Positions 15,759 to 21,606 are shown, counted from the stretch's first letter. The stretch: 22,600 bases of DNA from CAWHPS01 sp963831235 (GCA_963831235.1 CAWHPS010000071.1:1-22600); one strand, 5' to 3'. Translations and numbers: made by a program. Notes: generated by a model from the sequence alone, not told the origin.

Positions 15759-16799
15759 ATGAAAAATGAAACTAAAGTTGTGGCTATTGTTTTACTTCTG
15801 TTAATAAGCGCTCTTTATCCCGCATCAGACACCATAACGGTCAATGCTGTTGGTGATGTTATGTTTGCAAATTGGGCCACATCAATTCTCGACAGTGCCG
15901 GAATATCTTATCCACTTAGGAGTGTCAAACCTCTGCTTCTTGATGCTGATGTAAGGGTTGGTAATCTTGAATCACCCATATCAGATACCGGGGTTGCTTT
16001 TGAAAAAACATACACATTTAAAATCCCTGTCCGTCATGCGGGGGTGCTTATTGACGGTGCATTTGACGTTGTGACGCTTGCCAATAACCACATCCTTGAC
16101 AATGGTGAAATTGCGCTTAACAGCACAATCAGGGTCTTGGACAGTATCGGGGTCAAGCATATCGGGGCCGGCCAAAATGTTATGCAAGCCAGGGAAGCGG
16201 TAATTATTGAAAAGAAGGGAAAGAAGATAGGTTTCCTGGGGTATTCGCTTACATTTCCGGAAGAGTTCTGGGCAGGGGAGAAGAAACCAGGTACAGCTTT
16301 CGGGCATGCGGCATACCTTGCTGAGGATATTCCAAAACTGCGTTCAAAAGTTGATTATTTAATTGTGGTGTTTCATTGGGGGGTTGAAAAATCGCTTGTC
16401 TTAAAGGATTATCAGAAAGAAATGGGGCATCTTGCAATTGATCTGGGTGCGGATGCAGTTGTCGGCCACCATCCTCATATACTCCAGGGAATTGAGCTTT
16501 ACAAGGGAAAACCTATTGCATATAGCCTTGGCAATTTTTGTTTCGGGACATGGACGAACGCGGTATGGGACAGTGCCATCTTAAAATTGTTTTTTGCGGA
16601 TAATGGTTTTGTTAAAGCTGAAGTGACGCCTATTCTTATAAACAACAACATGGTCCGCATGCAGCCAAGGCCGCTCACAGGCAGCGATGCCCTGAAAAGC
16701 CTTAAAGGGCTTTCAGTACTTTGTGATTCCCTTAAAACAACGCTTGTTGTGGAAGGAGAGAAGGGCTTTGTTTATGGGGTGCAAGTAAACCATCCATAA
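15759..16799 (+). CDS. CapA-family (poly-gamma-glutamate synthesis type) metallophosphatase-fold protein
   Basis: This exported 346-residue protein has an N-terminal signal sequence (about residues 1-23). The CapA/PgsA phosphoesterase-like fold shows all expected blocks: VGDVMF (D33), GNLESPISD (N68, E70), TLANNHILDNG (N109, H110), VVFHWGVE (H205) and GHHPHILQGIE (H237, H239), followed by YSLGNFCF. CapA-family proteins are linked to poly-gamma-glutamate export or anchoring in Bacillus, but most homologues have no known substrate. No capB, capC or capE genes are in the window, so the polyglutamate role should not be assumed. It is monocistronic and borders the accessory region. Confidence 0.88.
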   Translation: MKNETKVVAIVLLLLISALYPASDTITVNAVGDVMFANWATSILDSAGISYPLRSVKPLLLDADVRVGNLESPISDTGVAFEKTYTFKIPVRHAGVLIDGAFDVVTLANNHILDNGEIALNSTIRVLDSIGVKHIGAGQNVMQAREAVIIEKKGKKIGFLGYSLTFPEEFWAGEKKPGTAFGHAAYLAEDIPKLRSKVDYLIVVFHWGVEKSLVLKDYQKEMGHLAIDLGADAVVGHHPHILQGIELYKGKPIAYSLGNFCFGTWTNAVWDSAILKLFFADNGFVKAEVTPILINNNMVRMQPRPLTGSDALKSLKGLSVLCDSLKTTLVVEGEKGFVYGVQVNHP

Positions 16800-16866
16800 A
16801 AAATATTCCAGATTTCTAAATTTCATCTGATACCAGAAACCTAAGGAAAGTGCCATTTAAAATGGA

Positions 16867-17097
16867 TTATTGTCCCATCTTAATGGTTTCAGCAATAAAA
16901 TCCAAAGCCTCCATCAATGAAAATGGCATTGATTCGCTGACCGTGTCATTTTGGTGTTTATGATGTGGAAATGTTGAGAGTTGATTGTGGTGCGGTGAAT
17001 TGTCCCACCGAATGAAAAGATTTCCATCAAAGGTCTGACAATGATAAGCATAATATCTTTCATCTGTATTTTGAAATTCTCGGGCATACAGTATAGA
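16867..17097 (-). pseudogene. TumE/DUF6516-type toxin, C-terminal fragment (76 codons)
   Basis: This fragment begins with SILYAREFQN and carries the family's hallmark HHNQLSTFPHHKH, preceded by YYAYHCQT and NLFIRWDNSPHH, and ends SLMEALDFIAETI. TumE-family toxins are about 110 residues long and act with a small antitoxin encoded upstream. Here the first third is missing: the sequence just upstream (17100 and beyond) is unrelated. The missing N-terminus lies 1.6 kb away, at 18723-18836, on the same strand. A TTG at 17133 could in principle start translation in the unrelated flank, but the product would lack the toxin N-terminus. It is most likely inactive. Confidence 0.78.
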
Positions 17098-17305
17098 ACG
17101 GCGGGGTATATTGCGTGCGCATGCGAGCATCAAGCGAGCTTTAAAATTAAGGCAACAAAATCTATAATCAATTTATGTTGCCCTCTTTACGAGCGTCAAT
17201 ACCAACCCGTAGTTGGGGCTGCATCGCGAATTCGCCCAGTGCTCTGCTCCCGCGGTGTCGGCTCTCTCTTTGCCATCTTTCTTTTATCTCTTATTTTGAT
17301 TTCGA

Positions 17306-17324
17306 CGCCGCCCAGCTTTCGTTA
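17306..17324 (-). repeat. 19-bp direct repeat, copy 1
   Basis: On the minus strand it reads TAACGAAAGCTGGGCGGCG. It lies about 180 bp 3' of the FecR-like gene, in the same orientation relative to that gene as copy 2 is to the 69-residue ORF. A 12-base part (GCCGCCCAGCTT on the plus strand) also occurs at 32-43. Confidence 0.9.
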
Positions 17325-17361
17325 CCTTCCCTCGCGGCGACATTGAATTTCATTCTTCTCT

Positions 17362-17411
17362 CCGGCGCCATTAAATCAAATGATTTTAATTACAACAAAT
17401 CATGGCGCCGG
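17362..17411. repeat. GGCGCC hairpin, copy 1
   Basis: CCGGCGCCAT (17362-17371) and ATGGCGCCGG (17402-17411) form a perfect 10-bp stem around an AT-rich 30-base loop. The left flank CATTCTTCTCT before CCGGCGCC is nearly repeated at 17446-17455 (CATTCTTTTCT) before another CCGGCGCC. Confidence 0.85.
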
Positions 17412-17503
17412 TCTTCCAGTACCGAGTGCCGTGCCTAAATCTTCCATTCTTTTCTCCGGCGCCGCTACAACAAATTAATTGGCAAAAAATAAAAAAAACA
17501 TGC

Positions 17504-17860
17504 TCATTCTACATATTGAACGCGTTCAGAAGAAAATGGTACGCATCCAATAGAAACACATTTATGTTCAGTTATTATATATTCTGCATAATTAGAAATT
17601 AAAATTAATTTTGATGTCTTTTCTGTTTTAATAGAATCACCTGTGAAAACAAGGTCTCCGATATGAAGAGATATCCATTTTGAATTTGTTTTTTTGTAAG
17701 CATTCCCTGCAACACATATAACCTTATACGAATCCAAAGACATCCTATATATGGATTTAGTTTTTGACATTGAATGCTTGTACTCATTCATTATGAAAAA
17801 TATAATCCCTATAATGATAGCAAAGAACAAGACAATTTTTGCAATATTTATTTTCCTCAT
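17504..17860 (-). CDS. Small membrane-anchored protein with FecR-like domain
   Basis: The 118-residue protein has one N-terminal membrane helix (residues about 7-25, AKIVLFFAIIIGIIFFIM) with a short cytoplasmic start, so the rest should be periplasmic. Residues about 45-105 resemble the FecR beta-strand repeat domain: VICVAGNAYKKTNSKWISL, then HIGDLVFTGDSIKTEKTSK, matching the family pattern of W-x-x-L-x-x-GD-x-(V/I)-x-x-GD-x-(I/V)-x-T. FecR proteins usually work with an ECF sigma factor or in cell-surface signalling; no such partner is here. There is no clear Shine-Dalgarno sequence. It lies inside the 1.6-kb insert, with low GC content, and is followed by the 19-bp repeat and GGCGCC hairpin. 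The FecR match is by pattern only. Confidence 0.58.
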   Translation of the reverse strand: MRKINIAKIVLFFAIIIGIIFFIMNEYKHSMSKTKSIYRMSLDSYKVICVAGNAYKKTNSKWISLHIGDLVFTGDSIKTEKTSKLILISNYAEYIITEHKCVSIGCVPFSSERVQYVE

Positions 17861-17903
17861 ATATAAGTAGCCATTTTATTCAGATTTTCACTTCTTGGCC
17901 TTG

Positions 17904-17922
17904 CGCCGCCCAGCTTTCGTTA
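17904..17922 (-). repeat. 19-bp direct repeat, copy 2
   Basis: An exact second copy of TAACGAAAGCTGGGCGGCG (minus strand), 89 bp past the stop of the 69-residue ORF and just upstream of the FecR-like gene. The spacing of the two copies, one 3' of each ORF, is what suggests a cassette structure. Confidence 0.9.
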
Positions 17923-18010
17923 TCTGCCGTAAAGACGCTCTTCGCCAAATGTTTCACTTGTCTTTATCTGAAAAACCTAAGTCAAAGATGGTTTTCGCCA
18001 ACCATTTTAC

Positions 18011-18220
18011 CTATTTATTTTTGATCAGTGAATCCAAATGCCGTTTTTCATCGCGACTTAATTGATATTTTATTCCATTATCATCAACAACTTCGAAATA
18101 TTCTTCTCCTGGCCGCCCAGGACAGAACGTTACACTCGCAATTTTATTATACTTTGATATTTCATTCCCACCTGAAATAAAGGTACTATTTAATTTTGTT
18201 CCAATCTTTTTTTTGCTCAT
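18011..18220 (-). CDS. Small orphan protein, 69 residues
   Basis: I do not recognise this protein. It is lysine-rich at both ends (MSKKKIGTKLN at the start, LIKNK at the end), with a central VTFCPGRPGEEYFEVVDD that suggests a small beta-strand core, and no membrane helix. It is very likely translated: the ATG has a strong Shine-Dalgarno sequence, AAAAGGAGA, eight bases upstream. The ATG also overlaps the stop of a short preceding ORF as ATGA. A hairpin ATGGTT/AACCAT (17989-18005) lies just past the stop and may help end the transcript. It sits inside the insert and points the same way as the FecR-like gene. Confidence 0.6.
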   Translation of the reverse strand: MSKKKIGTKLNSTFISGGNEISKYNKIASVTFCPGRPGEEYFEVVDDNGIKYQLSRDEKRHLDSLIKNK

Positions 18221-18324
18221 AATTCTCTCCTTTTAAATTTTGCTTTGGTATTTATTTCTCCATTTTTTGTTCGCATCGTCACTTCTTTTTGAAATGATTT
18301 TTCCATATACCTGAATTCCACCAT
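18217..18324 (-). CDS. Possible 35-codon leader ORF coupled to the 69-residue gene
   Basis: An ATG at 18324 opens a frame (MVEFRYMEKSFQKEVTMR...) ending in TGA at 18219-18217, overlapping the next ATG as ATGA. The strong Shine-Dalgarno sequence of the 69-residue gene lies within its last codons. Its 5' part lies in the left arm of the large inverted repeat; the right arm encodes a broken relative (shared CIK residues, then a frameshift). It may be a real small protein, a leader peptide, or the decayed end of a larger gene. Confidence 0.3.
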   Translation of the reverse strand: MVEFRYMEKSFQKEVTMRTKNGEINTKAKFKRREL

Positions 18325-18526
18325 GTTTTTTATACACCACACAGGATAATTATCAGACTTTCCCTATGAAAACGAGGAATAAAAACACCTTTTTTGTTTC
18401 TGAAATATAGTGTATATATTAAACACTACGCTATTGTACGAAGTCGATGCAATGTTTCGAGTTTTCATAGGGAAAAAGCTCATATGTCATTGTAGTGTAT
18501 AAAAGTTAGGTGGAGGTCAGGTATAT
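18305..18526. repeat. Large imperfect inverted repeat (about 222 bp)
   Basis: The two arms (18305-18373 and 18461-18526) are inverted copies. Matching blocks from the outside in are ATATACCTGA (18305-18314) with TCAGGTATAT (18517-18526), TCCACC (18317-18322) with GGTGGA (18509-18514), TTTTATACAC (18328-18337) with GTGTATAAAA (18495-18504), and a perfect 15-mer TTTCCCTATGAAAAC (18359-18373) with GTTTTCATAGGGAAA (18461-18475). The centre (18374-18460) holds a further AT-rich palindrome around TAGTGTATATATTAAACAC. It may be a MITE-like element or a recombination-derived duplication. It has no coding capacity of its own beyond the small ORF noted in its left arm. Confidence 0.82.
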
Positions 18527-18555
18527 AATCTTTCCCACTTTTGTTTTCTTGCTTT

Positions 18556-18600
18556 CCGGCGCCTTTAAATCTGTTCTTTCAGTTCAGATCTTGGCGCCGG
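18556..18600. repeat. GGCGCC hairpin, copy 2
   Basis: CCGGCGCC (18556-18563) pairs with GGCGCCGG (18593-18600); the stem continues inward as AAATCTG (18567-18573) with CAGATCTT (18585-18592) with one bulged base. It shares its outer stem and a pyrimidine-rich left flank with copy 1, although the loops differ. Confidence 0.85.
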
Positions 18601-18662
18601 TTCCACTTGACATTCTTTCTTACGTTACCTTCTCCCGAAGGATTTTATTTTTCTCTTCCGCT

Positions 18663-18701
18663 TAATTGCGCTCCGCGTCAATTACAGTGCGCTTGTTGGG
18701 C
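18663..18701. repeat. Stem-loop next to a GTTGGGC core-like site
   Basis: TAATTGCGC (18663-18671) pairs with GCG-T-CAATTA (18675-18684). It is followed on the plus strand by CAGTGCGCTT and then GTTGGGC (18695-18701), which is complementary to the GCCCAAC at the insert border (18718-18724). This looks like half of an attC-type site; the partner half was not found. Confidence 0.45.
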
Positions 18702-18722
18702 TGCACTTCTACGTCTGGCCCA

Positions 18723-18836
18723 ACCATTTGTTAAATTGATCTTTGTATTGCAATAATACCCTGTTTCCCAATGGCGATATTCGATAATTTCAATTGATTT
18801 AACTGCAGGATGTTGCTTAAGCGAGAGAAAATTCAC
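18723..18836 (-). pseudogene. TumE/DUF6516-type toxin, N-terminal fragment (38 codons)
   Basis: Reading the minus strand from a GTG at 18836, which lies inside the 3' end of the antitoxin gene, gives MNFLSLKQHPAVKSIEII followed by EYRHWETGYYCNTKINLTNG. The reading frame then enters unrelated DNA at the insert border. The pattern HPAVKSIEIIEY...G.Y..TKI.LTNG fits the N-terminal strands of TumE-family toxins, and it continues perfectly into SILYAREF of the C-terminal fragment, giving 38 + 76 = 114 codons. The overlap of about 20 bases with the antitoxin gene is typical of coupled toxin-antitoxin pairs. The GTG start is the likeliest but not the only option. Confidence 0.72.
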
Positions 18837-19080
18837 CGTGTTCCAACTCCGATATTTTTAATTCAATTGAGTTTAGGGAGGCTTGAAATGCTTTCCATTC
18901 AATAAATGCTTCCCAGTTTTCAAAATGTTCTTTTGAAGAAGAAATTCTTTTTTCGAATTCAGAAAGACTGCATTTGAATTTCCGTTCCATTAATTCTATC
19001 TTCTCTTTTAAAATATGTCGATCCGCATAATATTCCATGAGTAAACTGTTTGAAGCCTGTTGTTTTGAGATTGTAATCAT
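18817..19080 (-). CDS. Antitoxin-like partner of the TumE/DUF6516-type toxin
   Basis: An 87-residue, probably all-helical protein. Residues about 20-85 (EKIELMERKFKCSLSEFEKR, then ENWEAFIEWKAFQASLNSIE) follow the pattern of small proteins commonly encoded just upstream of TumE/DUF6516-type toxin genes: a helix with a FExKY-like turn, then a (D/E)xxEWxxF helix, then a C-terminal coiled coil. The ATG at 19080 has AGGAG eight bases upstream. The stop at 18817 lies inside the overlapping toxin start. Since the toxin is broken, the antitoxin is now without its direct target. Its upstream region is interrupted 33 bp away by the IS66 element, which may have removed its own promoter. The family match is by pattern, without a database check. 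Confidence 0.6.
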   Translation of the reverse strand: MITISKQQASNSLLMEYYADRHILKEKIELMERKFKCSLSEFEKRISSSKEHFENWEAFIEWKAFQASLNSIELKISELEHGEFSLA

Positions 19081-19113
19081 GTTTTTTCTCCTGCCTACTA
19101 TTTAATATACAAA

Positions 19114-19121
19114 CAAAATAT
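19114..19121. repeat. Left copy of the IS66 target duplication
   Basis: CAAAATAT directly abuts the left terminal repeat; the right copy is TAAAATAT (21512-21519), 7 of 8 identical. Eight-base duplications are characteristic of IS66-family insertion. Confidence 0.75.
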
Positions 19122-19139
19122 GTAACTACTCAGGTTCCT
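19122..19139 (+). repeat. IS66 left terminal inverted repeat
   Basis: GTAACTACTCAGGTTCCT, perfectly complementary to the right end at 21494-21511. Confidence 0.93.
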
Positions 19140-19205
19140 AAAGCTTTTTAAACAATTTGCATTTTCCCCTTGCGTTCCGGTGTGTCAGGCTTGTAATTTT
19201 TACCC

Positions 19206-20081
19206 ATGCCAGTTCTCACCTATCGCGGGAAAGTGGTTTCTGATGATGATGTCGCCGTTATCAACAAACTTATTGAGGATAATCCCAAGGATTCCCGAAG
19301 GGCATTATCTGTCCGACTGTGCCACCTATGGGGATGGATGCAAGCCAACGGTCATACCCGCGACATGGTCTGCCGTGGTTTGATGCTTGCCCTTCATCGT
19401 GCTGGCCATATATCCCTTCCGGCTCCCCGGCAATTTTCCGCCGGACGCAGAAGTGTTGTTGGCCTCCGGCGCACCATTCAAACAGATACCACACCTTTGA
19501 ACGCCACTGTTCGGCAGACCCATCCGTTATGCATCGTTCAAGTGCGACGCACACCTGCTGAAAAGCTCTATGCCGATCTCGTTGCCCACCATCACTATCT
19601 GGGTTACACCCAGCCGGTGGGAGAGCACCTCAAATACGTCATCTTCAGTAATGAACGGCCCATTGCCTGTTGCGCCTTCAGTTCTTCACCCCGCCACATC
19701 GGTTGCCGGGATCACTTTATTGGCTGGGACGCCAAGACCCGCCGTTCCAACATTCACCTCATTGCCTACAACACCCGGTATCTGATTCTTCCCTGGGTAA
19801 ATGTCCGCCACCTGGCGTCCCATCTGCTTTCTCTCATTGCCCGTAGAATCAGCGGCGACTGGCAATCGCTTTACTGCCACCCGATATATTTTCTTGAGAC
19901 CTTTGTCGATACGGAGCGATTTGCCGGAACCTGTTATAAAGCAGCGAACTGGATATATATGGGACCGACCACAGGCAGAGGAAAGAACGACCAAACCGGG
20001 CGAGCCAACCGTTCGATTAAGGCGGTGTGGGGTTATCCGCTACGTAAAGATTACAGGGAGAAGCTGACCTGTGTGCATTGA
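19206..20081 (+). CDS. DUF4338 (DruA-like) protein carried by the IS
   Basis: The 291-residue protein matches the DUF4338/DruA pattern. An N-terminal part (residues about 1-75) has a helical segment with LSVRLCHLWGWMQANGHTRD, that is, a LS..LC..W.W...NG..RD block. A central block has ADLVAHHHYLGYTQPVGEHL, then CCAFSSSPRHIGCRDHFIGW, NTRYLILPWVNVRHLASHLL and ETFVDTERFAGTCYKAANW, followed by GPTTGRGKND. DruA is a component of the Druantia anti-phage system, but DUF4338 genes are also found next to IS transposases, as here. No other Druantia genes are present, so a defence role is not supported. The stop overlaps the GTG start of the transposase by 11 bp. There is no obvious Shine-Dalgarno sequence at its ATG. 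An accessory function in transposition is a reasonable guess. Confidence 0.8.
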   Translation: MPVLTYRGKVVSDDDVAVINKLIEDNPKDSRRALSVRLCHLWGWMQANGHTRDMVCRGLMLALHRAGHISLPAPRQFSAGRRSVVGLRRTIQTDTTPLNATVRQTHPLCIVQVRRTPAEKLYADLVAHHHYLGYTQPVGEHLKYVIFSNERPIACCAFSSSPRHIGCRDHFIGWDAKTRRSNIHLIAYNTRYLILPWVNVRHLASHLLSLIARRISGDWQSLYCHPIYFLETFVDTERFAGTCYKAANWIYMGPTTGRGKNDQTGRANRSIKAVWGYPLRKDYREKLTCVH

Positions 20082-21507
20082 TAGGAAAGTAGCCGAAGCG
20101 CTTTATCAGTCTGGAATAGAGCCAACTGTCACGGTTCTGGTAGAACTGAGCGCCGAGAACGAAAAGTACAAATTACAGATCGCAAAGCTGTCGAAGAACT
20201 CGACCAACTCCAGCAAACCGCCCTCCACCGACATTGTTCGCAAACCTAAAAGCCTGCGAATAAAGAGCGGAAGACCAAGTGGCGGGCAGCCTGGCCATAA
20301 AGGACATGGATTGAAACAGACGGTGACACCGGAACGTATTATTCCGCTGCATTGTACAGGCGCTTGTGTTTGTGGCCGGGACTTGAATAATGCGAAGGTT
20401 GAGAATTACGAAAAGAGACAGATCATTGATCTGCCGGAACCTAAACCGGAAACGACTGAATATCGGGCGGATATCGTCCGATGCGCCTGTGGTGAATTGC
20501 ATACGGCGCTATTTCCCAAGGGCGTGAATGCTCCGGTGGAGTATGGCCCGCGTATCAGAAGCATCCTGGTATATCTTTCGCAATACCAATTGCTACCGCA
20601 AAAACGGCTGACAGATACCATGATGGATTTGTTTGGTGTTCCAATCAGTGAAGGCACCGTGAACAAGGCGACTCAAGAGGTGCATACTCGTTTGGAGGCT
20701 ACGGAATCGGCGATCAAGGATGTTATTGCCGATTCTCCGGTAGTGCATGGTGATGAAACGGGAATGTATGTTGCCGGCAAGAGAATATGGCAGCATACGC
20801 TGGGAACCTCGCTGTTCACCTATTATTTTTGTCATATCCATCGCGGCAGAGCGGCGCTGATCGAAGATGGAACGTTGGCAAGGTATATCGGAAGGCTCGT
20901 ACACGATGGATGGATGTCGTATTTTGATATAGACTGTCTTCATGCCCTTTGCAACGCGCACCATCTGCGGGAGTTGATCTTTTTGACTGAACAATGTCAG
21001 CAGCGCTGGGCGGGAACCATGATTAAACTGCTTTGTCATATTAAGAAGACGGTTGATCGGGCAAAAGAGGCCGGAAGAAAACAGCTTGCCCCACAAACGC
21101 TGCTTCATTATCGAAAACGCTATGAATCAATCCTCGCGTGTGGAGAAAGAGCCAATCCGAGAAATATAACAAGACGAATTCCAGGAAGTCGTGGAAAAAT
21201 CAAACAGACCCCGGCCCGCAACATGGTTGAACATCTGGATACCTATGCGGAAGAAACCCTTGCATTCATGTATGATTTTAATGTGCCGTTTGACAACAAT
21301 ACCTCTGAACGAGACCTTCGGATGTCAAAAGTGAAGCAAAAAATATCCGGATGCTTCAGAAGCATGTTCGGCGCACAGGCTTTCTGCCGCATTCGTGGAT
21401 ATATATCGACTATTCGTAAACATGGTGCAAATGTCTTTGATCAATTATTTAAGTGTTTCGATCCTTCTGTCGAACAGCTTGTTTTGCTCCCACAGGAACC
21501 TGAGTAG
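20071..21507 (+). CDS. tnpC: IS66-family DDE transposase
   Basis: The 478-residue protein carries the domains of IS66 TnpC in order: an N-terminal helical segment (about 18-45), the low-complexity SSKPPSTD block followed by a Gly/Lys-rich GRPSGGQPGHKGHG, an IS66-type zinc-finger-like segment with C-x-C and CACGE pairs (about 90-145), and the DDE catalytic domain. Likely catalytic residues are D228 (VHGDETGMY), D279 (LVHDGWMSYFD) and E413 (PFDNNTSERDLR). The length is normal for the family and there are no interruptions. The GTG start at 20071 lies inside the end of the DUF4338 gene, with AGGGAG about a dozen bases upstream. The stop lies inside the right terminal repeat of the element. Confidence 0.95.
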   Translation: MCIDRKVAEALYQSGIEPTVTVLVELSAENEKYKLQIAKLSKNSTNSSKPPSTDIVRKPKSLRIKSGRPSGGQPGHKGHGLKQTVTPERIIPLHCTGACVCGRDLNNAKVENYEKRQIIDLPEPKPETTEYRADIVRCACGELHTALFPKGVNAPVEYGPRIRSILVYLSQYQLLPQKRLTDTMMDLFGVPISEGTVNKATQEVHTRLEATESAIKDVIADSPVVHGDETGMYVAGKRIWQHTLGTSLFTYYFCHIHRGRAALIEDGTLARYIGRLVHDGWMSYFDIDCLHALCNAHHLRELIFLTEQCQQRWAGTMIKLLCHIKKTVDRAKEAGRKQLAPQTLLHYRKRYESILACGERANPRNITRRIPGSRGKIKQTPARNMVEHLDTYAEETLAFMYDFNVPFDNNTSERDLRMSKVKQKISGCFRSMFGAQAFCRIRGYISTIRKHGANVFDQLFKCFDPSVEQLVLLPQEPE

Positions 21508-21511
21508 TTAC
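21494..21511 (-). repeat. IS66 right terminal inverted repeat
   Basis: AGGAACCTGAGTAGTTAC, the exact reverse complement of the left end. Confidence 0.93.
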
Positions 21512-21519
21512 TAAAATAT
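21512..21519. repeat. Right copy of the IS66 target duplication
   Basis: TAAAATAT, matching CAAAATAT at the left end in 7 of 8 positions. Confidence 0.75.
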
Positions 21520-21606
21520 AATGAATTCAATTTAATTATCATTTTCTAATTCAAAAGATTGGTAGAATTAACTTTTCTAATATGAGGATATTTTGCGTTT
21601 TAAAGG

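Larger units (their letters stand above)
17100..17503. other. Gene-free part of the insert rich in palindromes
   Basis: I see no credible gene here. The stretch holds a 6-bp stem GGCAAC/GTTGCC (17151-17156 and 17177-17182), a short CCAAC/GTTGG stem near 17205-17217, one copy of the 19-bp repeat, a GGCGCC hairpin and a further lone CCGGCGCC (17456-17463). Base composition swings between GC-rich palindromes and AT-rich filler, unlike the flanking genes. Confidence 0.6.
17100..18724 (-). mobile_element. 1625-bp insert splitting the toxin gene, flanked by GTT repeats
   Basis: Both halves of the toxin gene end at a GTT: 18722-18724 (read on the minus strand after AATG) and 17097-17099 (before CTATACTG). 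Removing this segment joins the halves in frame with no base lost or gained. The left junction reads GTTGGGC on the minus strand, which fits the integron core-site consensus GTTRRRY, and its complement GCCCAAC lies 16 bases further in (18701-18695). The insert carries no transposase or integrase. It contains two clear small genes on the minus strand, GGCGCC hairpins, a 19-bp repeat 3' of each gene, and a large inverted repeat. The insertion itself is directly readable; its class is not settled. Confidence 0.75.
19122..21511 (+). mobile_element. IS66-family insertion sequence with DUF4338 passenger
   Basis: A 2390-bp element bounded by perfect 18-bp terminal inverted repeats: GTAACTACTCAGGTTCCT (19122-19139) and its complement (21494-21511). 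The ends start with GTAA, as usual for IS66. Inside are two overlapping genes on the plus strand, a DUF4338 protein and a complete IS66-type transposase. The TnpA and TnpB accessory genes of classic IS66 are absent, so it resembles the single-transposase (ISBst12-like) branch. Both genes and both ends are intact, so it may still move. It separates the antitoxin gene from its original upstream DNA. Confidence 0.9.

Noticed and set aside
16800..16866. Terminator after the capA-like gene
   Set aside because: CCATTTAAAATGG (16853-16865) is a short AT-rich palindrome without loop or T run; too weak to call.
17041..17346. Plus-strand ORFs of 87-101 codons across the insert border
   Set aside because: They span the junction of the toxin fragment with palindromic non-coding DNA, overlap each other in different frames and show no family features.
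17100..18724. CRISPR array
   Set aside because: Repeats are present, but there are only two exact copies 600 bp apart and no regular spacers; no cas genes are present.
18695..18724. Complete canonical attC site
   Set aside because: GTTGGGC and GCCCAAC are in the wrong order and only 16 bases apart on the plus strand to form a full attC with inner boxes; kept only as a hint in the findings.
18541..18756. Plus-strand ORF of 71 codons
   Set aside because: It is made of a hairpin, a half-site-like stem-loop and the start of the toxin fragment on the other strand, so it is not a coherent gene.
19206..20081. Druantia defence system
   Set aside because: Only the DruA-like gene is present and it lies inside an insertion sequence; no DruB-E or other system genes are seen.
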